Shown here: one piece after another, positions 6,782 through 14,238 of the stretch | Layout of the letters: every line of letters starts with the position of its first letter | How positions within the stretch are numbered: the stretch's first letter is position 1 | Assembly: GCA_947631875.1 (NCBI GenBank) | Contig: CANRMV010000011.1 | Coordinates: forward strand, 1-17,816 | Direction: 5' to 3' | DNA length: 17,816 nucleotides | From: an uncultured Clostridia bacterium | Lineage (GTDB): Bacteria > Bacillota > Clostridia > Christensenellales > UBA1242 | The notes under the pieces: generated by a model | The model's input: the letters and a program-made list of their open reading frames with translations, nothing else | Databases searched by the model: none | What the model was told of the DNA's origin: nothing | Translations under genes and position numbers: made by a program

Positions 6782-7489
6782 TTAGCCTCCAAACAACCTC
6801 GCTATGAAATTGCAGAGCCTGTCAAACCAATTTGATTTTGTTCCCAAATCGCCTGCATTTTTTGTTTCATCTGGATAGGTTTCAATCACCTCCGAGCCCA
6901 TTTTTGTTCCGTCAAGTTCGGTTATGTGTTGAAGATATTCCCTAAGTTTCAAATTGTAAGTGGTTTCAATTTGTGAAAAACTTGATTGCATTTGGTCTAT
7001 GGCAATGGCGTTTGCAACCGTGATAATCCCCGTTACTCCAAGTGCGCACGAAAGAACTATGGCTGCCGTTTTTTTTGTAATGCTTTTCTTAGTTTTTGTT
7101 TTTGATTTAATCTTAACAATTTTTGGATTTTCTTCAATTAAATCATAGTTTGGTTTTTCAATAATATTTTGAGGCTTTGCCGCATCCTGTGGCGTTTCTT
7201 GTGGCTGCTGATTTTCAACTTTTTCCTCCACAAACTGCTGTTCAATCAACTGCTCTTTTTCCTTTTCAAACTCTTTTTGTTTCTTTTGCTCTTCTTGGCG
7301 CTTTATGTCCGCAACAGTTAAGTTTTCAAAAGAGTTCAAATATTTTTGCGATTGAATTTGTGGAAAGTTTTCTTGTTTTTCTTCAATTTTTTGCGAAATT
7401 TCTTCATTTTTTTGCGTTTTTTGCACATTTTTTTCTAAAATTTCGACATTTTTCTCTTTTGCCTCAGTTTCTGCAACAAGCCTGTCCAT
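6782..7489 (-). CDS. FtsL-like bitopic protein, 235 aa
   Basis: It occupies the ftsL position between rsmH and the class B PBP. Residues 1-140 are cytoplasmic, glutamate/lysine/glutamine-rich and probably coiled coil in part (about 8-40 and 62-95). One membrane segment spans 141-164, followed by a short outer heptad-like helix (about 166-193), the typical place of the FtsL coiled coil. The C-terminus has a polar linker and a short amphipathic stretch WFDRLCNFIARLF (221-233). FtsL proteins are usually about 100-120 residues with a short cytoplasmic tail, so the N-terminal extension is unusual. GGAGG lies ten bases before ATG 7489. The FtsL assignment rests on topology and position because the family is poorly conserved. 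It would act with the adjacent PBP and FtsB-like partners at the septum. Confidence 0.7.
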   Translation of the reverse strand: MDRLVAETEAKEKNVEILEKNVQKTQKNEEISQKIEEKQENFPQIQSQKYLNSFENLTVADIKRQEEQKKQKEFEKEKEQLIEQQFVEEKVENQQPQETPQDAAKPQNIIEKPNYDLIEENPKIVKIKSKTKTKKSITKKTAAIVLSCALGVTGIITVANAIAIDQMQSSFSQIETTYNLKLREYLQHITELDGTKMGSEVIETYPDETKNAGDLGTKSNWFDRLCNFIARLFGG

Positions 7490-7520
7490 ATATTATATTT
7501 GCCTCCTTCTTTTGTTATTC

Positions 7521-8456
7521 TCACAGTTTTTCAACAATCCTAAGTTTTGCACATGTGCTGCGGCTGTTCCTTTTTTGCTCTTCTTCGCCTGCAATAATTG
7601 GTTTTCTATTCACAAGTTTTATGCTGGCTTTGTGGTGACAGATGCAAATTGGTGTTCTTGGCGGGCACAAGCAATCTGTGCTTTCCGTTTTGAACACATT
7701 TTTAACAATTCTGTCCTCCAAACTGTGAAAGGTTAGCACCGCCGCCCTTGCACCGCTTTTTAACATTTTCAAACTTTCTTGCAAAAAGGTGTCCAAACCT
7801 TCAAGTTCGCCATTTATGTAAATTCTAAGCGCCTGAAAAACTTTTTTTGACGCCCCGCCTCTTGAAAACACAACTTTTTTTGGCATGCTGCTTTCAATTA
7901 TGTCTCTAAGTTGAAAAGTTGTTTCAATTCTGTTTTGTTGCCTTGCTTTAACAATGTTTTTGGCAATGGCTTTGGCAAATTCCTCCTCGCCAAACTCCTG
8001 CATAATTCTCACAAGTTCGCCTTCCTCAAAAGTGTTGACAATCTCCTCCGCTGTTGGAACGTTTTCGCTTTTGTCCATGCGCATATCCAATTTTCCATTA
8101 TGCACAAAAGAAAAACCTCTTTCGCCCTCGTCTATTTGATGCGAACTCACGCCCAAATCCACCAAAAAGCCGTCAATTTCACACACGTCCATCTCTTTTA
8201 AAATTTGTGGGGCATCGTGAAAATTTGCCTTTATTAAAGTGACTTTATCCTTAAACTTTTCAAGTGTTTTTGCTGCTGTGTTTATGGCGTTTTGGTCGCG
8301 GTCGAAACAATACAAATGTCCGCTTTTAAGTTTGGATGCAATTTGAAAGGAATGTCCACCGCCGCCAACTGTGCAGTCAACATAAATTCCATTCGGTTTT
8401 ATATCAAGCCCGTCAATGACTTCATTCAGCATAACGGGAATGTGATATTCTTGCAA
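7521..8456 (-). CDS. rsmH: 16S rRNA (cytosine(1402)-N(4))-methyltransferase RsmH
   Basis: RsmH (MraW) methylates N4 of C1402 in the decoding centre of 16S rRNA using S-adenosylmethionine. The family N-terminus HIPVMLNEVI (5-14) is present, then the SAM-binding VDCTVGGGGHS (26-36), the FLVDLGVSSHQID motif (97-109) and RGFSF (113-117). Length 311 is normal. The start is TTG at 8456: AAGGAGG sits four bases upstream, and the next ATG would remove half of the conserved HIPVML motif. It starts nine bases after the CvpA-like stop codon, so the two are probably translated together. The usual upstream mraZ regulator is absent and replaced by the giant CvpA-like gene. rsmH-ftsL-PBP is the conserved start of the division and cell wall cluster. 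Confidence 0.96.
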   Translation of the reverse strand: MQEYHIPVMLNEVIDGLDIKPNGIYVDCTVGGGGHSFQIASKLKSGHLYCFDRDQNAINTAAKTLEKFKDKVTLIKANFHDAPQILKEMDVCEIDGFLVDLGVSSHQIDEGERGFSFVHNGKLDMRMDKSENVPTAEEIVNTFEEGELVRIMQEFGEEEFAKAIAKNIVKARQQNRIETTFQLRDIIESSMPKKVVFSRGGASKKVFQALRIYINGELEGLDTFLQESLKMLKSGARAAVLTFHSLEDRIVKNVFKTESTDCLCPPRTPICICHHKASIKLVNRKPIIAGEEEQKRNSRSTCAKLRIVEKL

Positions 8457-8465
8457 TTTTCCTCC

Positions 8466-11321
8466 TTAGTTGTTAAGCCCAAGAAATTCAAGGAACGCAT
8501 CTTTAAGTTGTGTGTTATCTTTAAACGCTTCTCCGATTGCTCCTTTTACAATTTCTTGATTTTCGCCGAGTTTTTCATTTAATTCTTCTTTGTCAACAAA
8601 ACTGCCAAGTTCTTCAAGCGCTGTTACAACTTCTTCTGCTTTAAAGCCCTCAACGGCATTTTCAAGTGCAGTTTTTAATTTTTGAGCGTCCTCCAAACTG
8701 CTGATTTTTGGAACGCTTTGCATCTCGCTTGCAAGTTTTTCGCCAAACTCTTTGGCTTTTTCAATCTGAGCAAATTTGTCTGTGAAGGAAATGTTGTTGT
8801 AAAGCGTTTTTCCTTCCAAACCTGCTGCATCTTTTGCAAGATATGTTTTGATTGTTTCGGCTTGTTCAAAAGGTGTTAACTCTGTAACATCAAATTCGCA
8901 CAAATTGTCGCCTGTCAAATACCAAATTAAATTGTAGAAAGTTTTTTCAAACACGCCTTCATTTTTTGCGTTTGCTTGCAAAATTGTGAGAATGTTGCCA
9001 ATTTTGTTAAGGTCTAAGTTTGCCGTGTCAATGTTTTTAACCTCTTTCAAAATTGCTTGCAAAGTTGCTGCGGCTTCTGTGTCCGCCTGCAATTTTGCAT
9101 ATTCTGTTTCACTTGTAAGGCCGGTTATTTTTGCAATTTCAGTGTCAATTTTTTCAATAAACACCTCGCTCATTGGCCTAAACAATTCGCAAGTGAAAAT
9201 TGGGAAAATTATCTCTGCAAAACTTTCATCATCAATAAGGCTGTTTGTGAGCGTGTCCAAATTGAAATCGTCGTCAAGCAAAACATACTCGATATAAGAA
9301 TAAATTGTTCCTTTAACATCATGTTGATTTAAGTTAACTAAAATTTGTCCCAAAGTTTCAAACACATCATTCCAACGCTCAAAATTCTTTTCATCTGTTT
9401 CTTGTGGTTGCTTTTCAAGATAATCAAAATCGAAAAATGATTTGTCCTGAGAAAGTTTAATTCCTTTAAGTGTGTTCAAAACTTCGGTGTAAACCATGTT
9501 TTCAAGGTCAAACGCTTGCATTCCTTTGAATGGCAAAACAACTTTTGCAATCAATGCTGGGTCCTTTTCAATCGCGCCTATAAGCGGAATAATGGAGTTT
9601 TTGCTAAAACCTGAAAGAAGATTGTTTCGTTTTGCAATTAAAATTGGCTCTTTTATATGGTTGAAAAATTTTGTGTAAGTGTCAAGCGTAATTTTTGTTC
9701 CTGTGTCGCCAACCATTTCATACACATCGCCACCAAGCAAAGCAAAATCGTAATGCTCCAAAATTTTGTCCAACATATGTTCGCCGTCAACAACCAAAAT
9801 TTTGAGTTCTCTGAGTTCATCAAGCACAACTCCTACTTTATCTATGCCTTTTGACAAATTCTCTTCGCTTATGTCGTTTGCAAAGAAATCCAATTTGTCC
9901 TTTGCTTCTAAAAGTCCTGGAAGGTTTAATTTCTCGCAAACATCAATGAAACCAGGAATGATTTGTTTTGTGGAATTTAGCAAATCTTTTATTTCATTAG
10001 CACCCGTTATTTCGGTGTTGAGTTTGATGTCAACGCCTTCAAAAAGTCCGGATATTTGTTCTGCTGCCAAGTTTATGAAAGTTGGAAAACAATCTGCAAT
10101 TATGTTTGTTTCAAGTAAATCTGTTGCCACATCATCAATCAAACTTTCGCCAACACCATCAAGGAACTTCAACACACTTAAAAAGTCCTTTGTTTCAAGT
10201 GCCATATAGTCTTCCACAATTCCGGTGTTGAAAATCTTGCTGCCTGCATCGGCAATTTTGGATAGGTCGTTTCTCAAATATTCAGTAAAAGAAATCTCTT
10301 TTGTTTCAAGCGCATCCTTCAAATTTGTCAAAATGTTTGTTGCAAGTTCTGGCATATTTTTTGTGAATTCAAACTCTTCATAGTGATAAATAAACTGTTC
10401 GGCCGTGTCGGCAATCACCCCTTTGAAAAGTCCACTGTCAAGAAGTTTGTCGATGTTGGCTTTTAATGCGCCAAATTTCAAATCTTTGTAATTCTGGTCA
10501 ACAAGGTCGTTATAGAAAACTGCAAAGTCGTTGTAAATTTTTGTGCCTGTGATGAGGTCTTGTCTTAAAACAACTTTTTGCCCGTTCACATCAATCTTGG
10601 ACATATTGTCAAATAGCAAATCATCAATTCCGCCGGCTCCGGCAATTTTTCCAACCACGCTGTTGTTGTAGGCATAAATTGCATCTACAACCTCTTTTGG
10701 AATGTTGTCATTTATAAGGTCCGCAAGTGCAGGAATGTGATTGTCGTTAGGCTTTTCTTCAACTGCTGCTGTTGCAACAACATTTTGAGAGTAAGTTATT
10801 GTTTGGAAAGTGTTTGTAAGTGATGTGATTGGCGCAAACAACAGCACCATAAAAATGAAACCTTCAACCAATCCTATTACCCCGCCATAAGTCCTGAATG
10901 GTCTGTTGTCGGCAAAGTCCTCTTTCTTCTTTCCAAAGGCAACTCTTGCAACAATAAGATATATAATGTCAAACAACGCATAGAAAACAAGAAGCAAAAT
11001 AATAAACAAAATTGGCGAAACAAGTGCTGTTGGCAATTTTGAAAGGAAAGTTCCTGCCGCTGTAAAGTTTGAGATGTCAAAGCCTAAAAGTTTTATAATG
11101 TATTCGCCCAAAGTGTAACTTCCGCCGTCAAGAGGGAACTTGATTTCAAGCAGCACTCCTGCAATAGGTTTGGTGACAAAGAATGCCACAACAAAAGCAA
11201 TTATCACAAAAGCAAAGTGCAGTGTGGACCTTTTTATTCCTCTTATCAAGCCCATACCCAAGCCGATTGCTAAAAAGAACACAAAAATTCCCACCGCAAT
11301 CCAAGTTATTGTTGTTTCCAT
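8466..11321 (-). CDS. Giant CvpA-like membrane protein with large helical domain, 951 aa
   Basis: The first ~170 residues resemble the CvpA (colicin V production) family. Four membrane segments lie at about 7-27, 33-57, 98-125 and 144-167, with the family-like GLIRGIKR after helix 1 and a glycine-rich YGGVIGLVEG entering helix 4. The remaining ~780 residues are hydrophilic and almost entirely helical by eye, with no motif I recognise and no further clear membrane span. CvpA proteins are usually 160-200 residues, so this is a large extension. ATG 11321 is chosen because AAGGAG lies six bases upstream; the frame also runs to 11351. It lies 64 bases after recF and nine bases before rsmH. CvpA-like proteins are linked to secretion and envelope functions without a settled mechanism; the neighbours suggest an envelope role here. 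Confidence 0.7.
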   Translation of the reverse strand: METTITWIAVGIFVFFLAIGLGMGLIRGIKRSTLHFAFVIIAFVVAFFVTKPIAGVLLEIKFPLDGGSYTLGEYIIKLLGFDISNFTAAGTFLSKLPTALVSPILFIILLLVFYALFDIIYLIVARVAFGKKKEDFADNRPFRTYGGVIGLVEGFIFMVLLFAPITSLTNTFQTITYSQNVVATAAVEEKPNDNHIPALADLINDNIPKEVVDAIYAYNNSVVGKIAGAGGIDDLLFDNMSKIDVNGQKVVLRQDLITGTKIYNDFAVFYNDLVDQNYKDLKFGALKANIDKLLDSGLFKGVIADTAEQFIYHYEEFEFTKNMPELATNILTNLKDALETKEISFTEYLRNDLSKIADAGSKIFNTGIVEDYMALETKDFLSVLKFLDGVGESLIDDVATDLLETNIIADCFPTFINLAAEQISGLFEGVDIKLNTEITGANEIKDLLNSTKQIIPGFIDVCEKLNLPGLLEAKDKLDFFANDISEENLSKGIDKVGVVLDELRELKILVVDGEHMLDKILEHYDFALLGGDVYEMVGDTGTKITLDTYTKFFNHIKEPILIAKRNNLLSGFSKNSIIPLIGAIEKDPALIAKVVLPFKGMQAFDLENMVYTEVLNTLKGIKLSQDKSFFDFDYLEKQPQETDEKNFERWNDVFETLGQILVNLNQHDVKGTIYSYIEYVLLDDDFNLDTLTNSLIDDESFAEIIFPIFTCELFRPMSEVFIEKIDTEIAKITGLTSETEYAKLQADTEAAATLQAILKEVKNIDTANLDLNKIGNILTILQANAKNEGVFEKTFYNLIWYLTGDNLCEFDVTELTPFEQAETIKTYLAKDAAGLEGKTLYNNISFTDKFAQIEKAKEFGEKLASEMQSVPKISSLEDAQKLKTALENAVEGFKAEEVVTALEELGSFVDKEELNEKLGENQEIVKGAIGEAFKDNTQLKDAFLEFLGLNN

Positions 11322-11339
11322 AGAAATCTCCTTTTTGTT

Positions 11340-11368
11340 AGTATATAACATTTTTCTTTTAAAAACAA
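11340..11368 (-). promoter_or_regulatory. Possible internal promoter before the CvpA-like gene
   Basis: On the minus strand TTGTTT (11368-11363), 17 bases, TATACT (11345-11340). The matches are modest. It lies in the recF-CvpA-like gap and could add transcription of the division genes independent of recF. Confidence 0.35.
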
Positions 11369-11385
11369 GTTTGAATAGGTTATTT

Positions 11386-12483
11386 TTAATCTTTTTGGGC
11401 TATTTTTTTGATTTTTCCGCCCTGAATTTGATAAATCACGCCTTTAATTTCCTTTTCATCCGTGCAAGTTATGAAAGTTTGCGTTCTTCCAACAAATTTT
11501 ATTAGCCTTTTTTGACGCTCGCTGTCAAGTTCCGAAAACACGTCATCAAGTAACAAAATTGGATATTCCCCGTTTATGTTGAACATATTTTCGAGTTCAG
11601 CAAGTTTTAAGGAAAGCGCCACCGTTCTTTGTTGCCCCTGCGAGCCAAAATTTTTCACTTCCACCCCGTTTAAAAAGATGTCGATGTCATCTCTGTGAAC
11701 GCCTATTGAAGTGTAGCCAAGTTTAAAATCCTTTTCCAAATTTTTCTTCAAAAGTTTTTCCATTTTCTCTTCAAAAGTGTCGTCAAGGGTCACATTGCAG
11801 CCGCAAACATATTTTATATCCAATTCCTCCTTGCCGCCGCTGATATAGGAGTGTGCTTTTTGGGCATATGGCAAAATTTGCAAAATGAATTTTTGCCGCT
11901 CGGTTGCAAGCAGTTTTGCTGACGTCACAAGCGCCCTGTCCCAAATGTCAATCGTTTCCTTCACCGCATCCAAACTTTGGCTTATTTTTAACAGTTTGTT
12001 TCGATTTTGCAAAATTTTTTCATATCTTGAAAGTTGATAAAAGTATCTTTTGTTGTTTTGTGAGATGTCAATGTCCATAAACTTTCTTCTCTCGTCTGGG
12101 CTTTCTTTCACAAGTTTCAACTCTTGTGGCGAAAAAAACACAACATTTGTTTCGCCAATGAGTTCTCCCATTTTTTTGATTGGAAGGTTGTTCACTTTAA
12201 TTATTTTCTTGCTTGCTTTAAAAAGCCTTGCCTCAACTGTCACCTCTCTGTATTTTTTTTGAGTGCACATCCTAACGCGAGCAAAATCGGCATCCCATTT
12301 TATGAGTTCTTTGTCTTTGCATGACTTAAAACTTTTTCCTATGCAGCAATAAAAAATGCTCTCCAACAAATTTGTTTTGCCTTGTGCGTTTTTCCCAATG
12401 AAAATGTTAACCCCATCGGCAAAATTCACTTTGAGAGTGTCATAATTTCTAAAATTTTCAATTTCAAGAGTTTGTATTTTCAC
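11386..12483 (-). CDS. recF: DNA replication and repair protein RecF
   Basis: An ABC-type ATPase that binds DNA at single-/double-strand junctions and helps RecO and RecR load RecA at gaps. Walker A is G30-K-N-A-Q-G-K-T37; the RecF signature region is GVHRDD (261-266) followed by SQGQQ (281-285); Walker B is ILLLDD (309-314), leading into VFSELD. Length 365 is normal. The start is GTG at 12483, giving the expected N-terminus MKIQTLEIENFRNY. No ribosome binding site precedes it; instead an extended -10 ends six bases upstream, implying a leaderless message. It diverges from dnaA instead of following dnaN, and heads the minus-strand unit that continues into the CvpA-like, rsmH, ftsL-like and PBP genes. 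Confidence 0.96.
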   Translation of the reverse strand: MKIQTLEIENFRNYDTLKVNFADGVNIFIGKNAQGKTNLLESIFYCCIGKSFKSCKDKELIKWDADFARVRMCTQKKYREVTVEARLFKASKKIIKVNNLPIKKMGELIGETNVVFFSPQELKLVKESPDERRKFMDIDISQNNKRYFYQLSRYEKILQNRNKLLKISQSLDAVKETIDIWDRALVTSAKLLATERQKFILQILPYAQKAHSYISGGKEELDIKYVCGCNVTLDDTFEEKMEKLLKKNLEKDFKLGYTSIGVHRDDIDIFLNGVEVKNFGSQGQQRTVALSLKLAELENMFNINGEYPILLLDDVFSELDSERQKRLIKFVGRTQTFITCTDEKEIKGVIYQIQGGKIKKIAQKD

Positions 12484-12489
12484 AAAAGT

Positions 12490-12517
12490 ATTTTAACACA
12501 TTTTTCAAACATTTCAA
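12490..12517 (-). promoter_or_regulatory. recF promoter with extended -10, predicting a leaderless mRNA
   Basis: On the minus strand TTGAAA (12517-12512), a 16-base spacer and TAAAAT (12495-12490) preceded by TGT. Six bases (ACTTTT) separate the -10 from the GTG start at 12483, placing +1 on the start codon. Its -35 is six bases from the divergent dnaA -35. Confidence 0.7.
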
Positions 12518-12523
12518 ACTTGC

Positions 12524-12552
12524 TTGACAATTTATTTTTTACATTTTAAAAT
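12524..12552 (+). promoter_or_regulatory. dnaA promoter
   Basis: TTGACA (12524-12529), a 17-base spacer and TAAAAT (12547-12552). Predicted +1 is near 12559, giving a leader of about 27 bases with AGGAG before ATG 12586. I see no good DnaA box overlapping it. Confidence 0.8.
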
Positions 12553-12585
12553 AAATTGAGAAAATTTTTAGTTTAGGAGTTGTTT

Positions 12586-13932
12586 ATGCAAGACATTCAA
12601 AGCATTTGGAAACAAATTTTGGAAAAATTGGAACTTCGCGTGTCCTCTGTGTCGTATATGTTGTGGATTGAACCAACAAAGCCAATCGCCATTGACGAAA
12701 ACGACAATTTCATAATTGCAACGCAGTCTGTATCGGCAAAAAACCAACTTTTGCGTAACTTTGTTGATAAAATTGGCGAATGCTGCACCGAAATTGTGGG
12801 CAAGCCTATGAAAATTGTTGTTTTGGACCAAAATGAGGAAATTGATTATGTTAAAAACAACAAAGTTGAGGAAAACAATCCTGCCCCTGATGAGGCAAAT
12901 CCTTTCATGGAAAAGTTCACTTTTGACAATTTTGTTGTTGGAAAGAGCAACCAATTTGTTTATGCCGCTGCAAGAACGGTGGCAGAGCATCCTGGCGAAA
13001 GATACAACCCACTTTTCATATATGGCGGTGTTGGGCTTGGAAAAACACACCTTCTTCACGCGATAGGAAATTATATTAGGCAGTTTTCGCCAAAACTAAA
13101 AATAAAATACACAACTTGCGAACAATTCACAAATGACTACATTGCCTCTTTATGTTCACCAACAAAAAACAAGGCAGTTATGGAGTTTAGAGGAAAATAC
13201 AGAAACTTGGATGTTCTTCTTGTGGATGATATTCAGTTTATTTCAAACAAAAAGGAAACGCAAGAGGAATTTTTCCACACTTTCAATGAACTTATTTTAA
13301 GCAACAAACAGGTTATAATCTGCTCCGACCGTCCTCCAAAAGACATTCCAACTCTTGAAGACAGACTTCGTTCGCGCTTTGCAAGCGGCCTCATCCACGA
13401 CATTCAAAAGCCGGATATTGAAACCCGAATTGCCATTCTTAGAAAGAAAAGTCAACTTGAAAAATACTATGCAGAAGATGATGTTATAAATTATATTGCC
13501 GAAAATGTTGACACAAATATAAGAGAACTTGAAGGAAAACTTTCTGAGGTGTTTTTCCTAGCCACACTTTCAGGCAAAAAGGTTGCCACAATGGAAGAGG
13601 CAGTTGAAATTTTTTCCAATCACAAAGAGGAAATCAAAAACGAACTCACGCCCGACAAAATTGTTTCGGTTGTGTGTGACTATTTCAATGTTTCCTATCA
13701 AGACATAACCGGCAAAAAGAAAAACAAAGAAATTGTTGAGCCTAGAATGATTGCCATATATCTTATTTGTGACATTCTTGACCCACCGCTTGCAAATATC
13801 GAAAAATTGTTTGGCGGAAGGGACCATTCAACAATCATCCATGCCCGAAACAAAATTTCACAAGATTTCAAAAACAACAAAAAAACTCAAACACTTATAA
13901 ACGACATTCGCTCAATGTTGACAAGTGGATAA
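12586..13932 (+). CDS. dnaA: Chromosomal replication initiator protein DnaA
   Basis: The initiator ATPase that binds DnaA boxes and melts oriC. Domain I (about 1-80) is followed by a short linker domain II (about 81-105), the AAA+ domain III and the helix-turn-helix domain IV. Walker A is GGVGLGKT (147-154), Walker B LLVDDIQF (211-218), and the box-binding signature GGRDHSTIIHARNKI (410-424), with S where T is common. Length 448 is normal. ATG 12586 has AGGAG six bases upstream; the TTG at 12580 in the same frame lies directly on that site's edge and is rejected. The last codons overlap the first DnaA-box-like site of the downstream origin spacer. Confidence 0.98.
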   Translation: MQDIQSIWKQILEKLELRVSSVSYMLWIEPTKPIAIDENDNFIIATQSVSAKNQLLRNFVDKIGECCTEIVGKPMKIVVLDQNEEIDYVKNNKVEENNPAPDEANPFMEKFTFDNFVVGKSNQFVYAAARTVAEHPGERYNPLFIYGGVGLGKTHLLHAIGNYIRQFSPKLKIKYTTCEQFTNDYIASLCSPTKNKAVMEFRGKYRNLDVLLVDDIQFISNKKETQEEFFHTFNELILSNKQVIICSDRPPKDIPTLEDRLRSRFASGLIHDIQKPDIETRIAILRKKSQLEKYYAEDDVINYIAENVDTNIRELEGKLSEVFFLATLSGKKVATMEEAVEIFSNHKEEIKNELTPDKIVSVVCDYFNVSYQDITGKKKNKEIVEPRMIAIYLICDILDPPLANIEKLFGGRDHSTIIHARNKISQDFKNNKKTQTLINDIRSMLTSG

Positions 13933-14120
13933 AAAAATTAAATTTTCCACAACTTTTCCACGAAGTTATAAACATTTGATTTCACACATTTGGTGCTTGC
14001 AAGTTTAAAAAACACACTATATATTGTGTAATTTTCAAAGATTCAAAAAGTTATAAACATTTCAACACGCCATATTAAAAGTATTATTATGAAATAAAAA
14101 TAAAATATAAAAAATAAAGT
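13924..14120. other. Candidate oriC: DnaA-box cluster plus AT-rich unwinding region
   Basis: The dnaA-dnaN gap (13933-14238, 306 bases) holds no credible gene. DnaA-box-like 9-mers relative to TTATNCACA are TTATCCACT (minus strand, 13932-13924), TTTTCCACA (13943-13951), TTTTCCACG (13954-13962) and TTATAAACA (13966-13974 and 14051-14059). The forward boxes at 13943, 13954 and 13966 are 11 and 12 bases apart, so they sit on one face of the helix. A nearly pure AT tract at about 14073-14120 would serve as the unwinding element; on its minus strand TAATAATA (around 14082-14089) resembles DnaA-trio repeats. The location next to dnaA and the divergent gene polarity support this call. None of the boxes is a perfect match. 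Confidence 0.75.
13963..14062 (+). repeat. Pair of 15-bp direct repeats in oriC
   Basis: AAGTTATAAACATTT occurs identically at 13963-13977 and 14048-14062, 85 bases apart start to start. Each contains the box-like TTATAAACA. They flank the middle of the origin spacer. Confidence 0.85.
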
Positions 14121-14160
14121 TTGCGCACGAAAAAACTATTTGGAAATTTGCACATATTGT

Positions 14161-14190
14161 TTGCCTAAAAACTTGCTGTTGTGTTATAAT
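14161..14190 (+). promoter_or_regulatory. dnaN promoter
   Basis: TTGCCT (14161-14166), an 18-base spacer and TATAAT (14185-14190) with upstream TGT (extended -10). Predicted +1 is near 14197, about 42 bases before ATG 14239. dnaN therefore need not depend on read-through from dnaA. Confidence 0.75.
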
Positions 14191-14238
14191 GAAATCGTTA
14201 AGAAAAACGACAAAATAATTTGGTTAAAGGAGAAAATT

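Noticed and set aside
12568..13059. Minus-strand open frame of 163 codons opposite dnaA
   Set aside because: It is wholly antisense to the conserved dnaA N-terminal half and has no start signal; dnaA motifs explain the codon pattern.
13980..13988. TTTCACACA as another DnaA box
   Set aside because: It has two mismatches at defined positions of TTATNCACA, which is too weak in AT-rich DNA.
14140..14238. N-terminal extension of dnaN to 14140
   Set aside because: The stretch contains the dnaN promoter, and ATG 14239 has AAAGGAGA and the normal clamp length.
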